Source: Chitinophagales bacterium
GTDB lineage: Bacteria > Bacteroidota > Bacteroidia > Chitinophagales > Chitinophagaceae
Length of the DNA: 64,000 nucleotides
Assembly: GCA_020636575.1 (NCBI GenBank)
Contig: JACJXP010000001.1
Span: 310,001-374,000, forward strand
Direction: 5' to 3'
The translations under genes and the position numbers were made by a program. Shown here one piece after another: positions 26,874 through 35,214 of the stretch. Below the pieces are notes generated by a model that was not told the origin of the DNA, searched no databases, and saw only the letters and a list, made by a program, of their open reading frames with translations. How positions within the stretch are numbered: position 1 is the stretch's first letter; each line of letters begins with the position of its first letter.

Positions 26874-27935
26874 TTATTGATTAACCGGCAGGCTGATAGT
26901 AAATGTTGTTCCTTCACCCTCTTTGGTTTCTACTTTTATTTCTCCGTTATGTGCCTTAATAATGTCGTAGCTCAATGATAAACCAAGCCCGGTACCCTGG
27001 CCGGTAGGTTTGGTTGTATAAAATGGCTGAAATATTTTATCCTTTATTGTATCCGGAATACCGTTGCCATTGTCTTTTACCTGGATCAGAACCCTGTCAT
27101 TTATTTTTTGTGTACTGATGGCTACCACCGGTTCATAAGCTGCCTGTCCGGCAGGCAGGTTCTCAGGTTGCTGATTCTTTTTTTCCGTAACTGTGTAAAA
27201 AGCATTGGTGATCAGGTTCAGGATAACACGGCCTATGTCCTGCGGAATCACTTTTACCAGGCCAACATTTTCATCATAATCTGTTTTACTGGCTGCATTG
27301 AATGACTTGTCCTTGGCCCGTAAACCATGAAAAGCCAGCCTTAGGTATTCATCCGTAAGTGTATTGATATCTGTCAGTTCTTTTTGTCCGCTACTACTGC
27401 GGCTATGCTGGAGCATTCCTTTTACAATACCATCTGCTCTTTTCCCATGATGTAATATTTTCTCAAGATTCTGCTTTATATCATCAGCGATCAATTTGGC
27501 ATCCTCAAAATTGCCCTGTTCCAGTTCTGCTTTCATTTCATCTGCCAGTTCATTGCTTACATCAGAAAAATTGTTGACAAAATTCAACGGGTTCTGTATC
27601 TCATGGGCAATACCGGCAGTGAGCTCACCGAGGCTGGCCATTTTTTCAGAATGTACCAGTTGTTGTTGCGCTGCTTTCAATTCTTCCAGGGATTTTTGTA
27701 ACGCATCCTTGGATTCTTCCACTGTCTTTCTTTTCTCTTCCAGCTCAGCTATCGTTTCTTCCAGCAAAATGGCAGTTGTTCTTTTTACCTTTTCAGTTCT
27801 GTCCAGTTTAAAAGAAACAATTTCCAATTCCTTATCAGCATCTTTAAGAGATTTCAGTAATATTCCTTTCTGTTCTTCTGACAGTGCATCATTACTTTGA
27901 ATAATATCATGTATGTTCTGAAGATGTTTATTCAT
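26874..27935 (-). CDS. small cytosolic histidine kinase without sensor domain
   Basis: The 353-residue protein consists of about 95 residues of charged coiled coil (AELEEKRKTVEESKDAL) and a full HisKA/HATPase transmitter with His111 in AHEIQNPL. It has no membrane segment, TPR or GAF-like unit, so its input must come from another protein. It sits exactly at the border between the FIST genes and the large kinases, with zero-base spacing on both sides (the stop of the FIST gene abuts its ATG, and its stop abuts the next ATG). This suggests that FIST proteins could be its sensors; that is inference. Its post-N-box loop contains a palindromic TGCCTG-N5-CAGGCA repeat encoding NLPAGQAA. Confidence 0.92.
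   Translation of the reverse strand: MNKHLQNIHDIIQSNDALSEEQKGILLKSLKDADKELEIVSFKLDRTEKVKRTTAILLEETIAELEEKRKTVEESKDALQKSLEELKAAQQQLVHSEKMASLGELTAGIAHEIQNPLNFVNNFSDVSNELADEMKAELEQGNFEDAKLIADDIKQNLEKILHHGKRADGIVKGMLQHSRSSSGQKELTDINTLTDEYLRLAFHGLRAKDKSFNAASKTDYDENVGLVKVIPQDIGRVILNLITNAFYTVTEKKNQQPENLPAGQAAYEPVVAISTQKINDRVLIQVKDNGNGIPDTIKDKIFQPFYTTKPTGQGTGLGLSLSYDIIKAHNGEIKVETKEGEGTTFTISLPVNQ
27141..27157. repeat. TGCCTG-N5-CAGGCA palindrome inside the small kinase gene
   Basis: TGCCTG at 27141-27146 and CAGGCA at 27152-27157 form a perfect six-base inverted repeat around TCCGG. It encodes part of the variable loop between the N box and the next beta strand. A similar TTGCCTG-N5-CAGGCAA palindrome occurs in the arginine operon leader at 47264-47282. 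Confidence 0.5.
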
Positions 27936-29075
27936 CTACTTTTCTTTTAAAGCTATACAACAGGTTGTGAGGTTATGCATTTCCAAATTTCCCCCTGTGG
28001 CTCTTCCTAATTCTGCATTAGAAAACATGCCAGCCATAGGAACATTCCATACATTCTTTACACCCTCTAATTCGTTATTCATCAAAGGCCCGAGAGAAAG
28101 GATTCTTCCGGCACAGCTAAATACAACCAATGCATCTGCTTCGGGCATTTCAGTAGCTTTTAGATTCTGCACACCCTTTACCACTTTCTCCATCACATCA
28201 AAATCAGGAGGTAATGAGAACCGGACCTTTGATCCCTGTGGTACTGTACCACTTGTGAAATATGAACGATCATTCCAGTCGATCACCAGGCCTGGTCGCA
28301 TGATCGGGTCTCCTTTTTCCCTTTGTAATTGCAAAGGAAAATTAGCAGCGATCTCTACCAATAAGTTATTATTCTCAGGGGTTACATTCTCAATTCCGCC
28401 ATACCGTGTAGTCAGATCAAGAACAGGCTTATCATCTACTGTGTACACATGATTACCTTCACTTTTAGTAACGATTTTCTCTGTGCCTACAGCTTTCCAT
28501 CCACAGGTGGCAATGCCTTTTATTTCAACTTTCGATTCGTCCAGGGCAATACAGACGATTCCATTGTCACTGTCTTTTTTATTTGTAAACACAAATGTTT
28601 CTGTAAATGCATAATCATCACCAGCGCCACCACCAAATGCATTTACTTCCGGCCCGGTTACTTCCTCAATGCCTCGTAACACTTCTTCTCCATCGGCTGC
28701 AGCATTGCTGATACCGATTAAAAAAGCAGGGACGGTAAATTTTTCTTTTGCTTTTTGCGCAATTCCTTTGGCTACCTGTCTGTATTTTTTCTCAGGATAC
28801 TCTTCAAAATATACCTGGAAATGATCTCTGTTCTTATCGAGTAACAGAATAGCTGCTGATCCTTTCTCCGGCACTTCATCAATAAACTCCCCATTGGTAG
28901 TGCAGCCAAACACAGCAATGTCTTTTTCATCCAGTAACTCGGTGATGGCTTTTCTGTCCTGGCTTTTTGAAATAAAACAAATTGCCAAAGTAGGTTGAAA
29001 TCCATCAGCAAGACTTTGCTCAAGTCCCGCTTTAATTTCTTCTGTCGATTTCCCTTTAATTGATTTTGCTTTCAT
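27936..29075 (-). CDS. FIST domain sensor protein
   Basis: Starting at the ATG of MKAKSIKGKS the protein has 379 residues; the in-frame upstream extension crosses a dispersed repeat and the end of the previous gene, so I rejected it. FIST_N covers about residues 30-210 (FQPTLAICFISKSQD, IAVFGCTTNGEF) and FIST_C about 215-365 (ALVVFSCAGR, MAGMFSNAELG), ending in the family tail TTCCIALKEK. It is soluble, with no output domain of its own. FIST domains are known as ligand-binding sensory modules, proposed to bind amino-acid-like small molecules. It is the last FIST gene before the kinases and its stop abuts the ATG of the small kinase. Confidence 0.9.
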   Translation of the reverse strand: MKAKSIKGKSTEEIKAGLEQSLADGFQPTLAICFISKSQDRKAITELLDEKDIAVFGCTTNGEFIDEVPEKGSAAILLLDKNRDHFQVYFEEYPEKKYRQVAKGIAQKAKEKFTVPAFLIGISNAAADGEEVLRGIEEVTGPEVNAFGGGAGDDYAFTETFVFTNKKDSDNGIVCIALDESKVEIKGIATCGWKAVGTEKIVTKSEGNHVYTVDDKPVLDLTTRYGGIENVTPENNNLLVEIAANFPLQLQREKGDPIMRPGLVIDWNDRSYFTSGTVPQGSKVRFSLPPDFDVMEKVVKGVQNLKATEMPEADALVVFSCAGRILSLGPLMNNELEGVKNVWNVPMAGMFSNAELGRATGGNLEMHNLTTCCIALKEK

Positions 29076-29087
29076 ATTTATCGTTTT

Positions 29088-29124
29088 GTCATCCTGAGCG
29101 CTGAGCTTGCCGAAGCGTCGAAGG
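29088..29124. repeat. dispersed TCATCCTGAGC...TCGAAGGA repeat between FIST genes
   Basis: The only sizeable gap in the FIST array (29076-29125) is filled by a sequence starting GTCATCCTGAGCG and ending GCGTCGAAGGAT. Elements of this CATCCTGAGCG...CGAAGGA kind are widely scattered between genes in many bacteria. The inserted piece explains why spacing here is 50 bases rather than 2. It contains no gene. Confidence 0.6.
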
Positions 29125-29125
29125 A

Positions 29126-30283
29126 TTATTTTTCTTTTAATGCCACCCAACTGCAGGTAGTGGAATGCATTCTTCGTTTGCCATGTGGGCTCCTTCCAAA
29201 TTCGCCATAAGTATAAAACCCTGCCATAGGAACATTCCAGATCTTAGCCAAACCTTCGTTTTCTTCCTGTGTCATCGGTCCCATAGCTGAGTGCCTGCCA
29301 ATACATGAAAAAATCAACAGCGCATCTGCTTCTGTTTCTCTCTCACTTTTCAATTCAGACGCATTTTGCAGTATTGTTTCTACAATATCAAAGTCAGGTG
29401 GCACAGAAAAATGAAACGTTGAGTTCTGCTTCACCTCTTTTTCACACATCAGGGCATTTTCGTCCATGTCAATTCCCATTGGAGTAACCATAACCGATTC
29501 TCCATTTTCCAATGCTACCTGTAAGGGATAGTGTACCCCAATGGCTTCAAATATTTTATGTTTATCTTTTTCGGAAAAATTCTCATTTCCAAGGTATTTT
29601 AAATACATATCTACGGCCGGCTGGTCATCTATGCTGTAAATTAATCTGCCTTTACTTTTTGTAATAGTTCTTACTATACCCAGCGGTTTCCAGCCAGATA
29701 TAGCCATTCCATGCAAATCAACTTTATCTTCATCGAGTACCAGTGCGATGATCCCGTTATCGGTCGATTTTTCGTGATTAAAAACATAAGTTCCTGTAAA
29801 TTTTCCGTCGTCCCCTGCCATTCCACCAAAAATGGTTACATCAGGGCCAACTACCTTTTCAATATTTTCTACCAATACTTCCCCGTTCAAAAATTCACCT
29901 TGTTCGGTTAAAGAGGTGCTGCAAACAATAAATGCCGGATTATTGAATTTTGACAATGCGGTTCTCGCCATATTTTGTGAAACCAGTGCCAGATCTTTTC
30001 CTTTGACATCCTCGAATGAAACAAAGTATTTCCTTCTTTCCAGTTCAATCAGCATGATTACAATTTCTCCTTTCGATTGATTTTCATTGCTGAATTCGCC
30101 ACCGGAAGTGGCACCGAAAACATCAATTCCCTTATTATGCAGCATTTCAGCAACAGCTTTTGTATCCTGTTCAACAGAAATAAATACTATAGCCAGTGTT
30201 GGCTTAAAACCATCAGCCATGCTTTGTTGCAATGCTGCATTGATTTCTTCCGGTGATCTTCCTTTTATTGATTTTGCTGTCAT
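29126..30283 (-). CDS. FIST domain sensor protein
   Basis: The 385-residue product begins MTAKSIKGRSPEEIN; the longer in-frame start lies inside the preceding gene and reads its conserved end out of frame. FIST_N (FKPTLAIVFISVEQD, IDVFGATSGGEF) and FIST_C (ALLIFSCIGRHS, MAGFYTYGEFGRS) are both complete, and the tail reads STTCSWVALKEK. It is most like the first FIST protein of the array (38773-37616): both carry LVENIEKV or LVRSIEKI and MAISGWKPLG-type motifs, so these two probably form a pair within the paralogue set. It follows the previous FIST gene after 2 bases. Confidence 0.9.
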   Translation of the reverse strand: MTAKSIKGRSPEEINAALQQSMADGFKPTLAIVFISVEQDTKAVAEMLHNKGIDVFGATSGGEFSNENQSKGEIVIMLIELERRKYFVSFEDVKGKDLALVSQNMARTALSKFNNPAFIVCSTSLTEQGEFLNGEVLVENIEKVVGPDVTIFGGMAGDDGKFTGTYVFNHEKSTDNGIIALVLDEDKVDLHGMAISGWKPLGIVRTITKSKGRLIYSIDDQPAVDMYLKYLGNENFSEKDKHKIFEAIGVHYPLQVALENGESVMVTPMGIDMDENALMCEKEVKQNSTFHFSVPPDFDIVETILQNASELKSERETEADALLIFSCIGRHSAMGPMTQEENEGLAKIWNVPMAGFYTYGEFGRSPHGKRRMHSTTCSWVALKEK

Positions 30284-30285
30284 TG

Positions 30286-31428
30286 TTATTTTTCTTTTAA
30301 TGCTACCCAACAGCAGCTCATATTATGAAACTCATTTTGGCCTCCGCTGGTCCGGCCATATTCTCCGTAACTGAAAAAACCGGTCATCGGTGTATTAAAT
30401 ACTGAGCGAATCGCTTTTAGCTCATCATCAATAAGGGGGCCCAATACATCCAACCGACCAACACAGGAAAACATAAGCATTGCATCAGCTTCCACCATTT
30501 CATTTTTCCTGAATACAAGTGCCTGGTTGTTTAATTCATCAATTATCTCAAAGTCCGGTGGAAGCATCAGCCGTACACGGTCATTTTCTTTTACTGTGCC
30601 GGAAACACTAATGGCTTTGTTTTCCCGGTTAAAGCCGGTTGCAGAACGGATCACAGGATCTGCATTGCCACGGTAAAGGCCCATATACAAATTCGTTACA
30701 CTCCAATCTTTGTAATCTTCCGGTTTTAATGTGATCCCCAAAAATCGGGTAATGAATTCAGCGGCCGGTTGATCATCAATTTCTATGATCCATTTACCAT
30801 CCGCTTTTGTTATCGTTTTTTCCGTTCCGGCCGGTTTAAGGCCTGTTGCCGTAAGCCCTTTTACAACTACCTTTTCACTGTTAAGCACTAATAATAAAAG
30901 TGCCCGGTTTCCGCATTGACCGTTGGTAAATACAAATGTTTCTTTGAAGATCAAATCATCTCCTGCACCACCGCCCCAAACTTCTGCCTCATCTCCGGTA
31001 ACTTCCAGGATAGCTTTCAACATTTTTTCACCCACATCCAAATCCGCTATATTGGCTATACTGTTGGAAACAATATAGGCAGGATGGACAAAACAGGATT
31101 GTGCTTTTATCGTTAGCTCTTTTGCCAGCTCTTCCGGAACTTTTTCACCATATTCACCATACAGTAACTGAAAATATGCCGGATCAAGATCCATCAGCAA
31201 TATAGAGATGCTCTGATGACTGGCAGCGTCATCATAAATTTCACCACTGCTGGTAGCGCCAAAGATGCTGATGTTGAGATTATCGAAAATGTCACAAACT
31301 GCTTTAATGTCCTGTTTGATGGAAATGAAAATAATGGCAAGCGTTGGTTTGAAACCATCCAACATAGCTTCATTCAATGCTTTTTGAACTTCTTCAGCAG
31401 ATCCTCCTTTTATTGATTTTGCTTTCAT
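30286..31428 (-). CDS. FIST domain sensor protein
   Basis: The 380-residue protein contains FIST_N (FKPTLAIIFISIKQD, ISIFGATSSGEI) and FIST_C (AMLMFSCVGRLDVLG, MTGFFSYGEYGRTSGG), ending CCWVALKEK. It has no signal peptide or membrane helix. Within the FIST_N part the sequence between the two halves is among the more divergent of the seven paralogues (LEVTGDEAEVWGGGAGDD), which would fit a different ligand. It starts 2 bases after the D-aminoacylase-like gene and ends 2 bases before the next FIST gene. Confidence 0.9.
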   Translation of the reverse strand: MKAKSIKGGSAEEVQKALNEAMLDGFKPTLAIIFISIKQDIKAVCDIFDNLNISIFGATSSGEIYDDAASHQSISILLMDLDPAYFQLLYGEYGEKVPEELAKELTIKAQSCFVHPAYIVSNSIANIADLDVGEKMLKAILEVTGDEAEVWGGGAGDDLIFKETFVFTNGQCGNRALLLLVLNSEKVVVKGLTATGLKPAGTEKTITKADGKWIIEIDDQPAAEFITRFLGITLKPEDYKDWSVTNLYMGLYRGNADPVIRSATGFNRENKAISVSGTVKENDRVRLMLPPDFEIIDELNNQALVFRKNEMVEADAMLMFSCVGRLDVLGPLIDDELKAIRSVFNTPMTGFFSYGEYGRTSGGQNEFHNMSCCWVALKEK

Positions 31429-31430
31429 CT

Positions 31431-32915
31431 TTATTTTTTGAATTTACCATACACAGCCTGGCCCGGAAATACACCTGGAACCGTTTTGCCATTCTTCAAT
31501 ACCAATACACCATTCACTATTACAAATTCCACCCCTTCTGAAAAAGCCAACCCTTTTTCGAAAGTTGCTTTGTCTGTTACTGTTTCGGGATTGAACACCG
31601 TTATATCAGCATCTGCGCCAACCTGCAGCCTGCCCTTTTTCTTCATAGAAGGTGCTATAATTTCCAATCTCTTTGCAGGAAGCAAACTCATTTTTTCAAT
31701 AGCAGTCATTAAGTCTAAAACTTTTTCTTCACGGACATATTTTGATAGTATTCTGCAAAATGTTCCTGCAGTGCGGGGATGGGCCAATGGTGCATATGGC
31801 ATTCCATCGGATGCTATAATAGTTCCAGGTGCAGCGATTCCGGTTTTGATCCATTCCGGTTTCATCATATGCATAATGACCACACCGCCTTCTTTCCTGT
31901 ATTTATCAAATGTTTCTTTTGTCAATCGTTCACCGGTAGCTACCCATTGCAAATCTTGATAGCTAATGCCCAATCTTTGTTGCCACTCCCCGTCAAACAT
32001 GGCACTTTGCAAAGCGGTAGAAGCCGCGGTATAAGGATATAGTTCCGTGCTGATATCAAATCCTTTATCATCAGCAGCTTTTATCATGTCCAACGCAAGT
32101 TGAATCTGACTTAGCGACATGCTGTTAATATGAACAATATGAAGTGGTGCCCTTGCAAGTGTTGCATCTGCTATTGCTTCCTGTATCGAAATTATATTGG
32201 GTTCCCGTACATGCGAGAAAACAAGAGCATTCATCTCACCGGCAAGTTTGTAAACCCGAAACATCTCACCCGGTTCTGTTTTGGGCAAATAACCTATAGG
32301 TACTCCGATACCTAGTCCCCCTTCACCTAAAGATGATCTGATGTTAGCTATCATCTTCTTTGATTCAACATCCGTGAGAGTATCAGAATAGGATTTTGAG
32401 ATAGTATTAATGAGTGTTTCAAGTTTTGGATCATCTTTTACAGTTATATTATATAGAGCTGCAACATCGTTTTTGTATTTATCAATTGCCCGGAAACGCT
32501 CAAACGGCCAGCATACACTGGCGCCGTAATTGATCAGGGCTTTACCCCTACGACTTTCATACCATTTTCCAATGTGTTCTATTCCCCATTCCAGTTCTAA
32601 TGCTGTTGTCAAACCATCATGTAACTGGTATTCCTGTTCCATGTTACTTCGTCCGTGTACATGCAGATCGATAAAACCTGGTGCCACGACAAGGCCAGTA
32701 GCATCAATAACTTGCTTACCTCGCAAATCCTCATTTGAAATTTGTACGATCTGATTTTGAATAATACCCACATTCCTGACTGCATCCAGTTTTGTTTCAG
32801 GATCTATCACTCTTCCACCTTTTAAGACAATATCATAAACTATTACTGACTGTGATGAAACCAGTAATGATGAAAAAATGATAAGAAAAGTAAATATTAG
32901 CTTATAAACTTTCAT
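31431..32915 (-). CDS. secreted D-aminoacylase-like amidohydrolase
   Basis: With the start at MKVYKLIFTF the protein has 494 residues and a clear signal peptide (LIFTFLIIFSSLLVSSQS); the 12-residue upstream extension reads out of frame through the end of the FIST gene. The metal-dependent hydrolase barrel shows HxH at about residues 85-87 (FIDLHVHG), SHVREPN, LHIVHINSMS and the late Asp motif IASDGMPYAPLAHPRTAGTF, which is typical of N-acyl-D-amino-acid deacylases. It should act outside the cytoplasm on acylated amino acids or related amides; the exact substrate is not deducible. It is embedded between FIST genes with 2- and 5-base gaps, suggesting it produces or removes a ligand sensed by the array. 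Confidence 0.85.
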   Translation of the reverse strand: MKVYKLIFTFLIIFSSLLVSSQSVIVYDIVLKGGRVIDPETKLDAVRNVGIIQNQIVQISNEDLRGKQVIDATGLVVAPGFIDLHVHGRSNMEQEYQLHDGLTTALELEWGIEHIGKWYESRRGKALINYGASVCWPFERFRAIDKYKNDVAALYNITVKDDPKLETLINTISKSYSDTLTDVESKKMIANIRSSLGEGGLGIGVPIGYLPKTEPGEMFRVYKLAGEMNALVFSHVREPNIISIQEAIADATLARAPLHIVHINSMSLSQIQLALDMIKAADDKGFDISTELYPYTAASTALQSAMFDGEWQQRLGISYQDLQWVATGERLTKETFDKYRKEGGVVIMHMMKPEWIKTGIAAPGTIIASDGMPYAPLAHPRTAGTFCRILSKYVREEKVLDLMTAIEKMSLLPAKRLEIIAPSMKKKGRLQVGADADITVFNPETVTDKATFEKGLAFSEGVEFVIVNGVLVLKNGKTVPGVFPGQAVYGKFKK

Positions 32916-32920
32916 TGCTT

Positions 32921-34084
32921 TTATTTTTCTTTTAATGCTACCAGGCAGCATGCATTATTATGATACTCGTATTTCCCATTTTTTGATTTTCCATATTCAC
33001 CATAGGTAAAAAAACCTGCCATCGGTGCATTCCATATTTTTTGTACCTGCTCTATCTCCTCTTTCACAACCATTCCAAACGACAGATGCCTGCTGACACA
33101 TGAAAATATGATCAGGGCATCGGCTTGCTGTTGCGTATTTTCCTTAAGACCTTTGCAGTCCTCAACAACTTTGTCGATAGAATCAAAATCGGGAGGCATC
33201 GCAAATTTGATTTTTGATCCCTGTGGTACGTTGCCGGAACAAATCAATGAACGGTCTTTGCTATTAGCAAACATGGCTGTACGGATGACAGGATCTTTAT
33301 TTTCCCGTTCTAATTCTAACGGATAATACCAGGAGCTGAGGAATGTTACTATTTCCTTATCGTCCTCCTGTTTTATTTCAACACCCAGGTAATTCATCAA
33401 CATATCCAATGCCGGCTTATCGTCGATGGTATAAACAATATCACCCTCGCTTTTAGTAACTGTTTTTGTTGTGCCGATAGCATTCCAGCCACAAGTAGCT
33501 ATACCACTTACATCAATTTTATCTTTATCAATAATGAGTGCTATAATTGCGTTATCACTACTCCTTCCATTGGTGAAAACAAATGTCGCCTCCAGTACCA
33601 GATCGTCTCCTGCCTTACCTCCAAATACAGTCACTTCCCTTTCTGTTGACGTAGCAGTTGTTCCAAAACCTTGTGAGATGCCTTCCACAAATTGTTCACC
33701 TCCTAAGGCAATCCCACCGGTTGCTATTATGAATGCAGGATTGTTAAATGCTTCTTTTCCGGTAACACCTAATTTTTTTGCATCCTCAAAAGCAGTCTCT
33801 TTATTTGTTTCGATAAACTCCATTCTAAAATAAGCCGGATCCATGTCAAGCAGCATGATAGCAATGCTGCCTTCTTCAATTTCGCCATCAATAAACTCAC
33901 CTGCTGTGGTGGCACCAAATATTTGAATGCCTTTTTCATCCAATAAGCTGGAAACAGCTTCTCTGTCCTGCTTGATAGATATGAACACAATAGATAGTGT
34001 TGGTCTGAAATCGTCTGAAACGGCATTTTTCATTGCCATTTTAATCTCTTCTGTAGATCTTCCTTTTATTGATTTTGCTGTCAT
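32921..34084 (-). CDS. FIST domain sensor protein
   Basis: The 387-residue protein has FIST_N (FRPTLSIVFISIKQD, IQIFGATTAGEF) and FIST_C (ALIIFSCVSRHLSFG, MAGFFTYGEYGKSKNG), with the tail ACCLVALKEK. In FIST_C the usual FSCxGR motif reads FSCVSR, shared only with the FIST gene at 36131-37294 (FSCISR). These two also share RHLSFG/RYLSFG and long GYG or GFG loops, so they are sister copies. The gene lies 2 bases after another FIST gene. Soluble, without output domain. Confidence 0.9.
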   Translation of the reverse strand: MTAKSIKGRSTEEIKMAMKNAVSDDFRPTLSIVFISIKQDREAVSSLLDEKGIQIFGATTAGEFIDGEIEEGSIAIMLLDMDPAYFRMEFIETNKETAFEDAKKLGVTGKEAFNNPAFIIATGGIALGGEQFVEGISQGFGTTATSTEREVTVFGGKAGDDLVLEATFVFTNGRSSDNAIIALIIDKDKIDVSGIATCGWNAIGTTKTVTKSEGDIVYTIDDKPALDMLMNYLGVEIKQEDDKEIVTFLSSWYYPLELERENKDPVIRTAMFANSKDRSLICSGNVPQGSKIKFAMPPDFDSIDKVVEDCKGLKENTQQQADALIIFSCVSRHLSFGMVVKEEIEQVQKIWNAPMAGFFTYGEYGKSKNGKYEYHNNACCLVALKEK

Positions 34085-34086
34085 TG

Positions 34087-35214
34087 TTATTTTTCTTTGA
34101 ATACCACCCAGCTTACAGTTGTTCCATGAAATTCAGGTGGAGTATCATCCAGTTTACCAAATTCACCTAAAGAGAAAAAGCCTGCCATCGGTTTATTCCA
34201 TGTAGCAGCTAACCCCTCAATTTCTGAATTCACCATTGGCCCTAATGATGACAGTCTGCCCACACATGAAAAGATCAGCATTGCATCCACATCAGGCAAT
34301 TCATTCTCTTTTATTGTTTTTGTACTGTCAATTACTGTATCGATCACTTCCAGGTCAGGCGGAAGTGAAAAGCGGAATATGGACCCCTCTGCTACAGGGG
34401 CGCCTAACATCACGGATTGATTTTCCTTATTCCAAAGTATAATTGGATTCATAACGGGTTTCCCTCTTCCTCTCTGAAACTGTAAAGGATAACTATCCAA
34501 TCCTTCTGATTTATAACTTGTCAGCATATCTGTTCCCAGAAACTTTTTTATTACATCCATAGCAGGCTCGCCATCGATCGCAAAGACCCAGTTGCCTTCA
34601 CTTTTAGTGACCTTTTTCTCCGTGCCCACCGGTTTCCATCCTGATACAGCCACTCCTTTTACATCAATTTTATCCTCATCCACTATCATTGATATTATTG
34701 CGGAATTACTTTTTAATTGATTTGTAAATACAGTGCCTGTAAAGTTTATATGTTCTCCTACCCTGGCGCCGATCACGGGAACATCTATTCCTGCCTTATC
34801 TAATATGCCCCTGATCAGTTCTTCACCGGGAATCCTAATATCAGCAGTGGAAATTATAAATGCCGGATGATCAAAACTGTTTTTACCTGACTCACCTACC
34901 TCGCATGCCGTTTCATATACAGATGCAACATCATTAAACTCTTTTAATACAATTTTGAAATGAGCCGTATCCATATCCAGCAGTAACGCTACGATAGCAT
35001 CAGGCTCTAAACCATGTTCCGTAAATTTTTCTGAAGTGCTGGCGCCAAATATGGCAATGCTCTGCCCATCCAGCATGGCTGTTATAGCATCGATATCTTC
35101 TCCCTCTGTTAAAAACACAAAAGCCAATGTTGGCTTAAACCCATCATTCATGCTTTGCTGTAAAGCAGTTTTAAGTTCTTCAGCGTTTTTTCCTTTTATT
35201 GATTTTGCTTTCAT
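34087..35214 (-). CDS. FIST domain sensor protein
   Basis: The 375-residue protein carries FIST_N (FKPTLAFVFLTEGED, IAIFGASTSEKF) and FIST_C (AMLIFSCVGRLSSLG, MAGFFSLGEFGKLDD), with the end TTVSWVVFKEK. It is the most divergent of the seven: the GATS(S/A)GEF motif is replaced by GASTSEKF, the GGxAGDD motif by ARVGEH, and the C-terminal ALKEK by VFKEK. A changed ligand specificity is plausible. Its ATG overlaps the stop of the upstream lipoprotein amidohydrolase gene as ATGA, so the two are translationally coupled. Confidence 0.88.
   Translation of the reverse strand: MKAKSIKGKNAEELKTALQQSMNDGFKPTLAFVFLTEGEDIDAITAMLDGQSIAIFGASTSEKFTEHGLEPDAIVALLLDMDTAHFKIVLKEFNDVASVYETACEVGESGKNSFDHPAFIISTADIRIPGEELIRGILDKAGIDVPVIGARVGEHINFTGTVFTNQLKSNSAIISMIVDEDKIDVKGVAVSGWKPVGTEKKVTKSEGNWVFAIDGEPAMDVIKKFLGTDMLTSYKSEGLDSYPLQFQRGRGKPVMNPIILWNKENQSVMLGAPVAEGSIFRFSLPPDLEVIDTVIDSTKTIKENELPDVDAMLIFSCVGRLSSLGPMVNSEIEGLAATWNKPMAGFFSLGEFGKLDDTPPEFHGTTVSWVVFKEK

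Noticed and set aside
29076..29150. N-terminal extensions of the operon genes (MGGIKRKI- or SIKRKI-like starts)
   Set aside because: They recur at several junctions only because the conserved FIST gene end is read in another frame; the aligned starts lie downstream.
31438..31959. Antisense open frame of 173 codons opposite the D-aminoacylase-like gene
   Set aside because: The opposite strand carries a complete hydrolase with catalytic motifs and a signal peptide; the shadow frame shows no domain.
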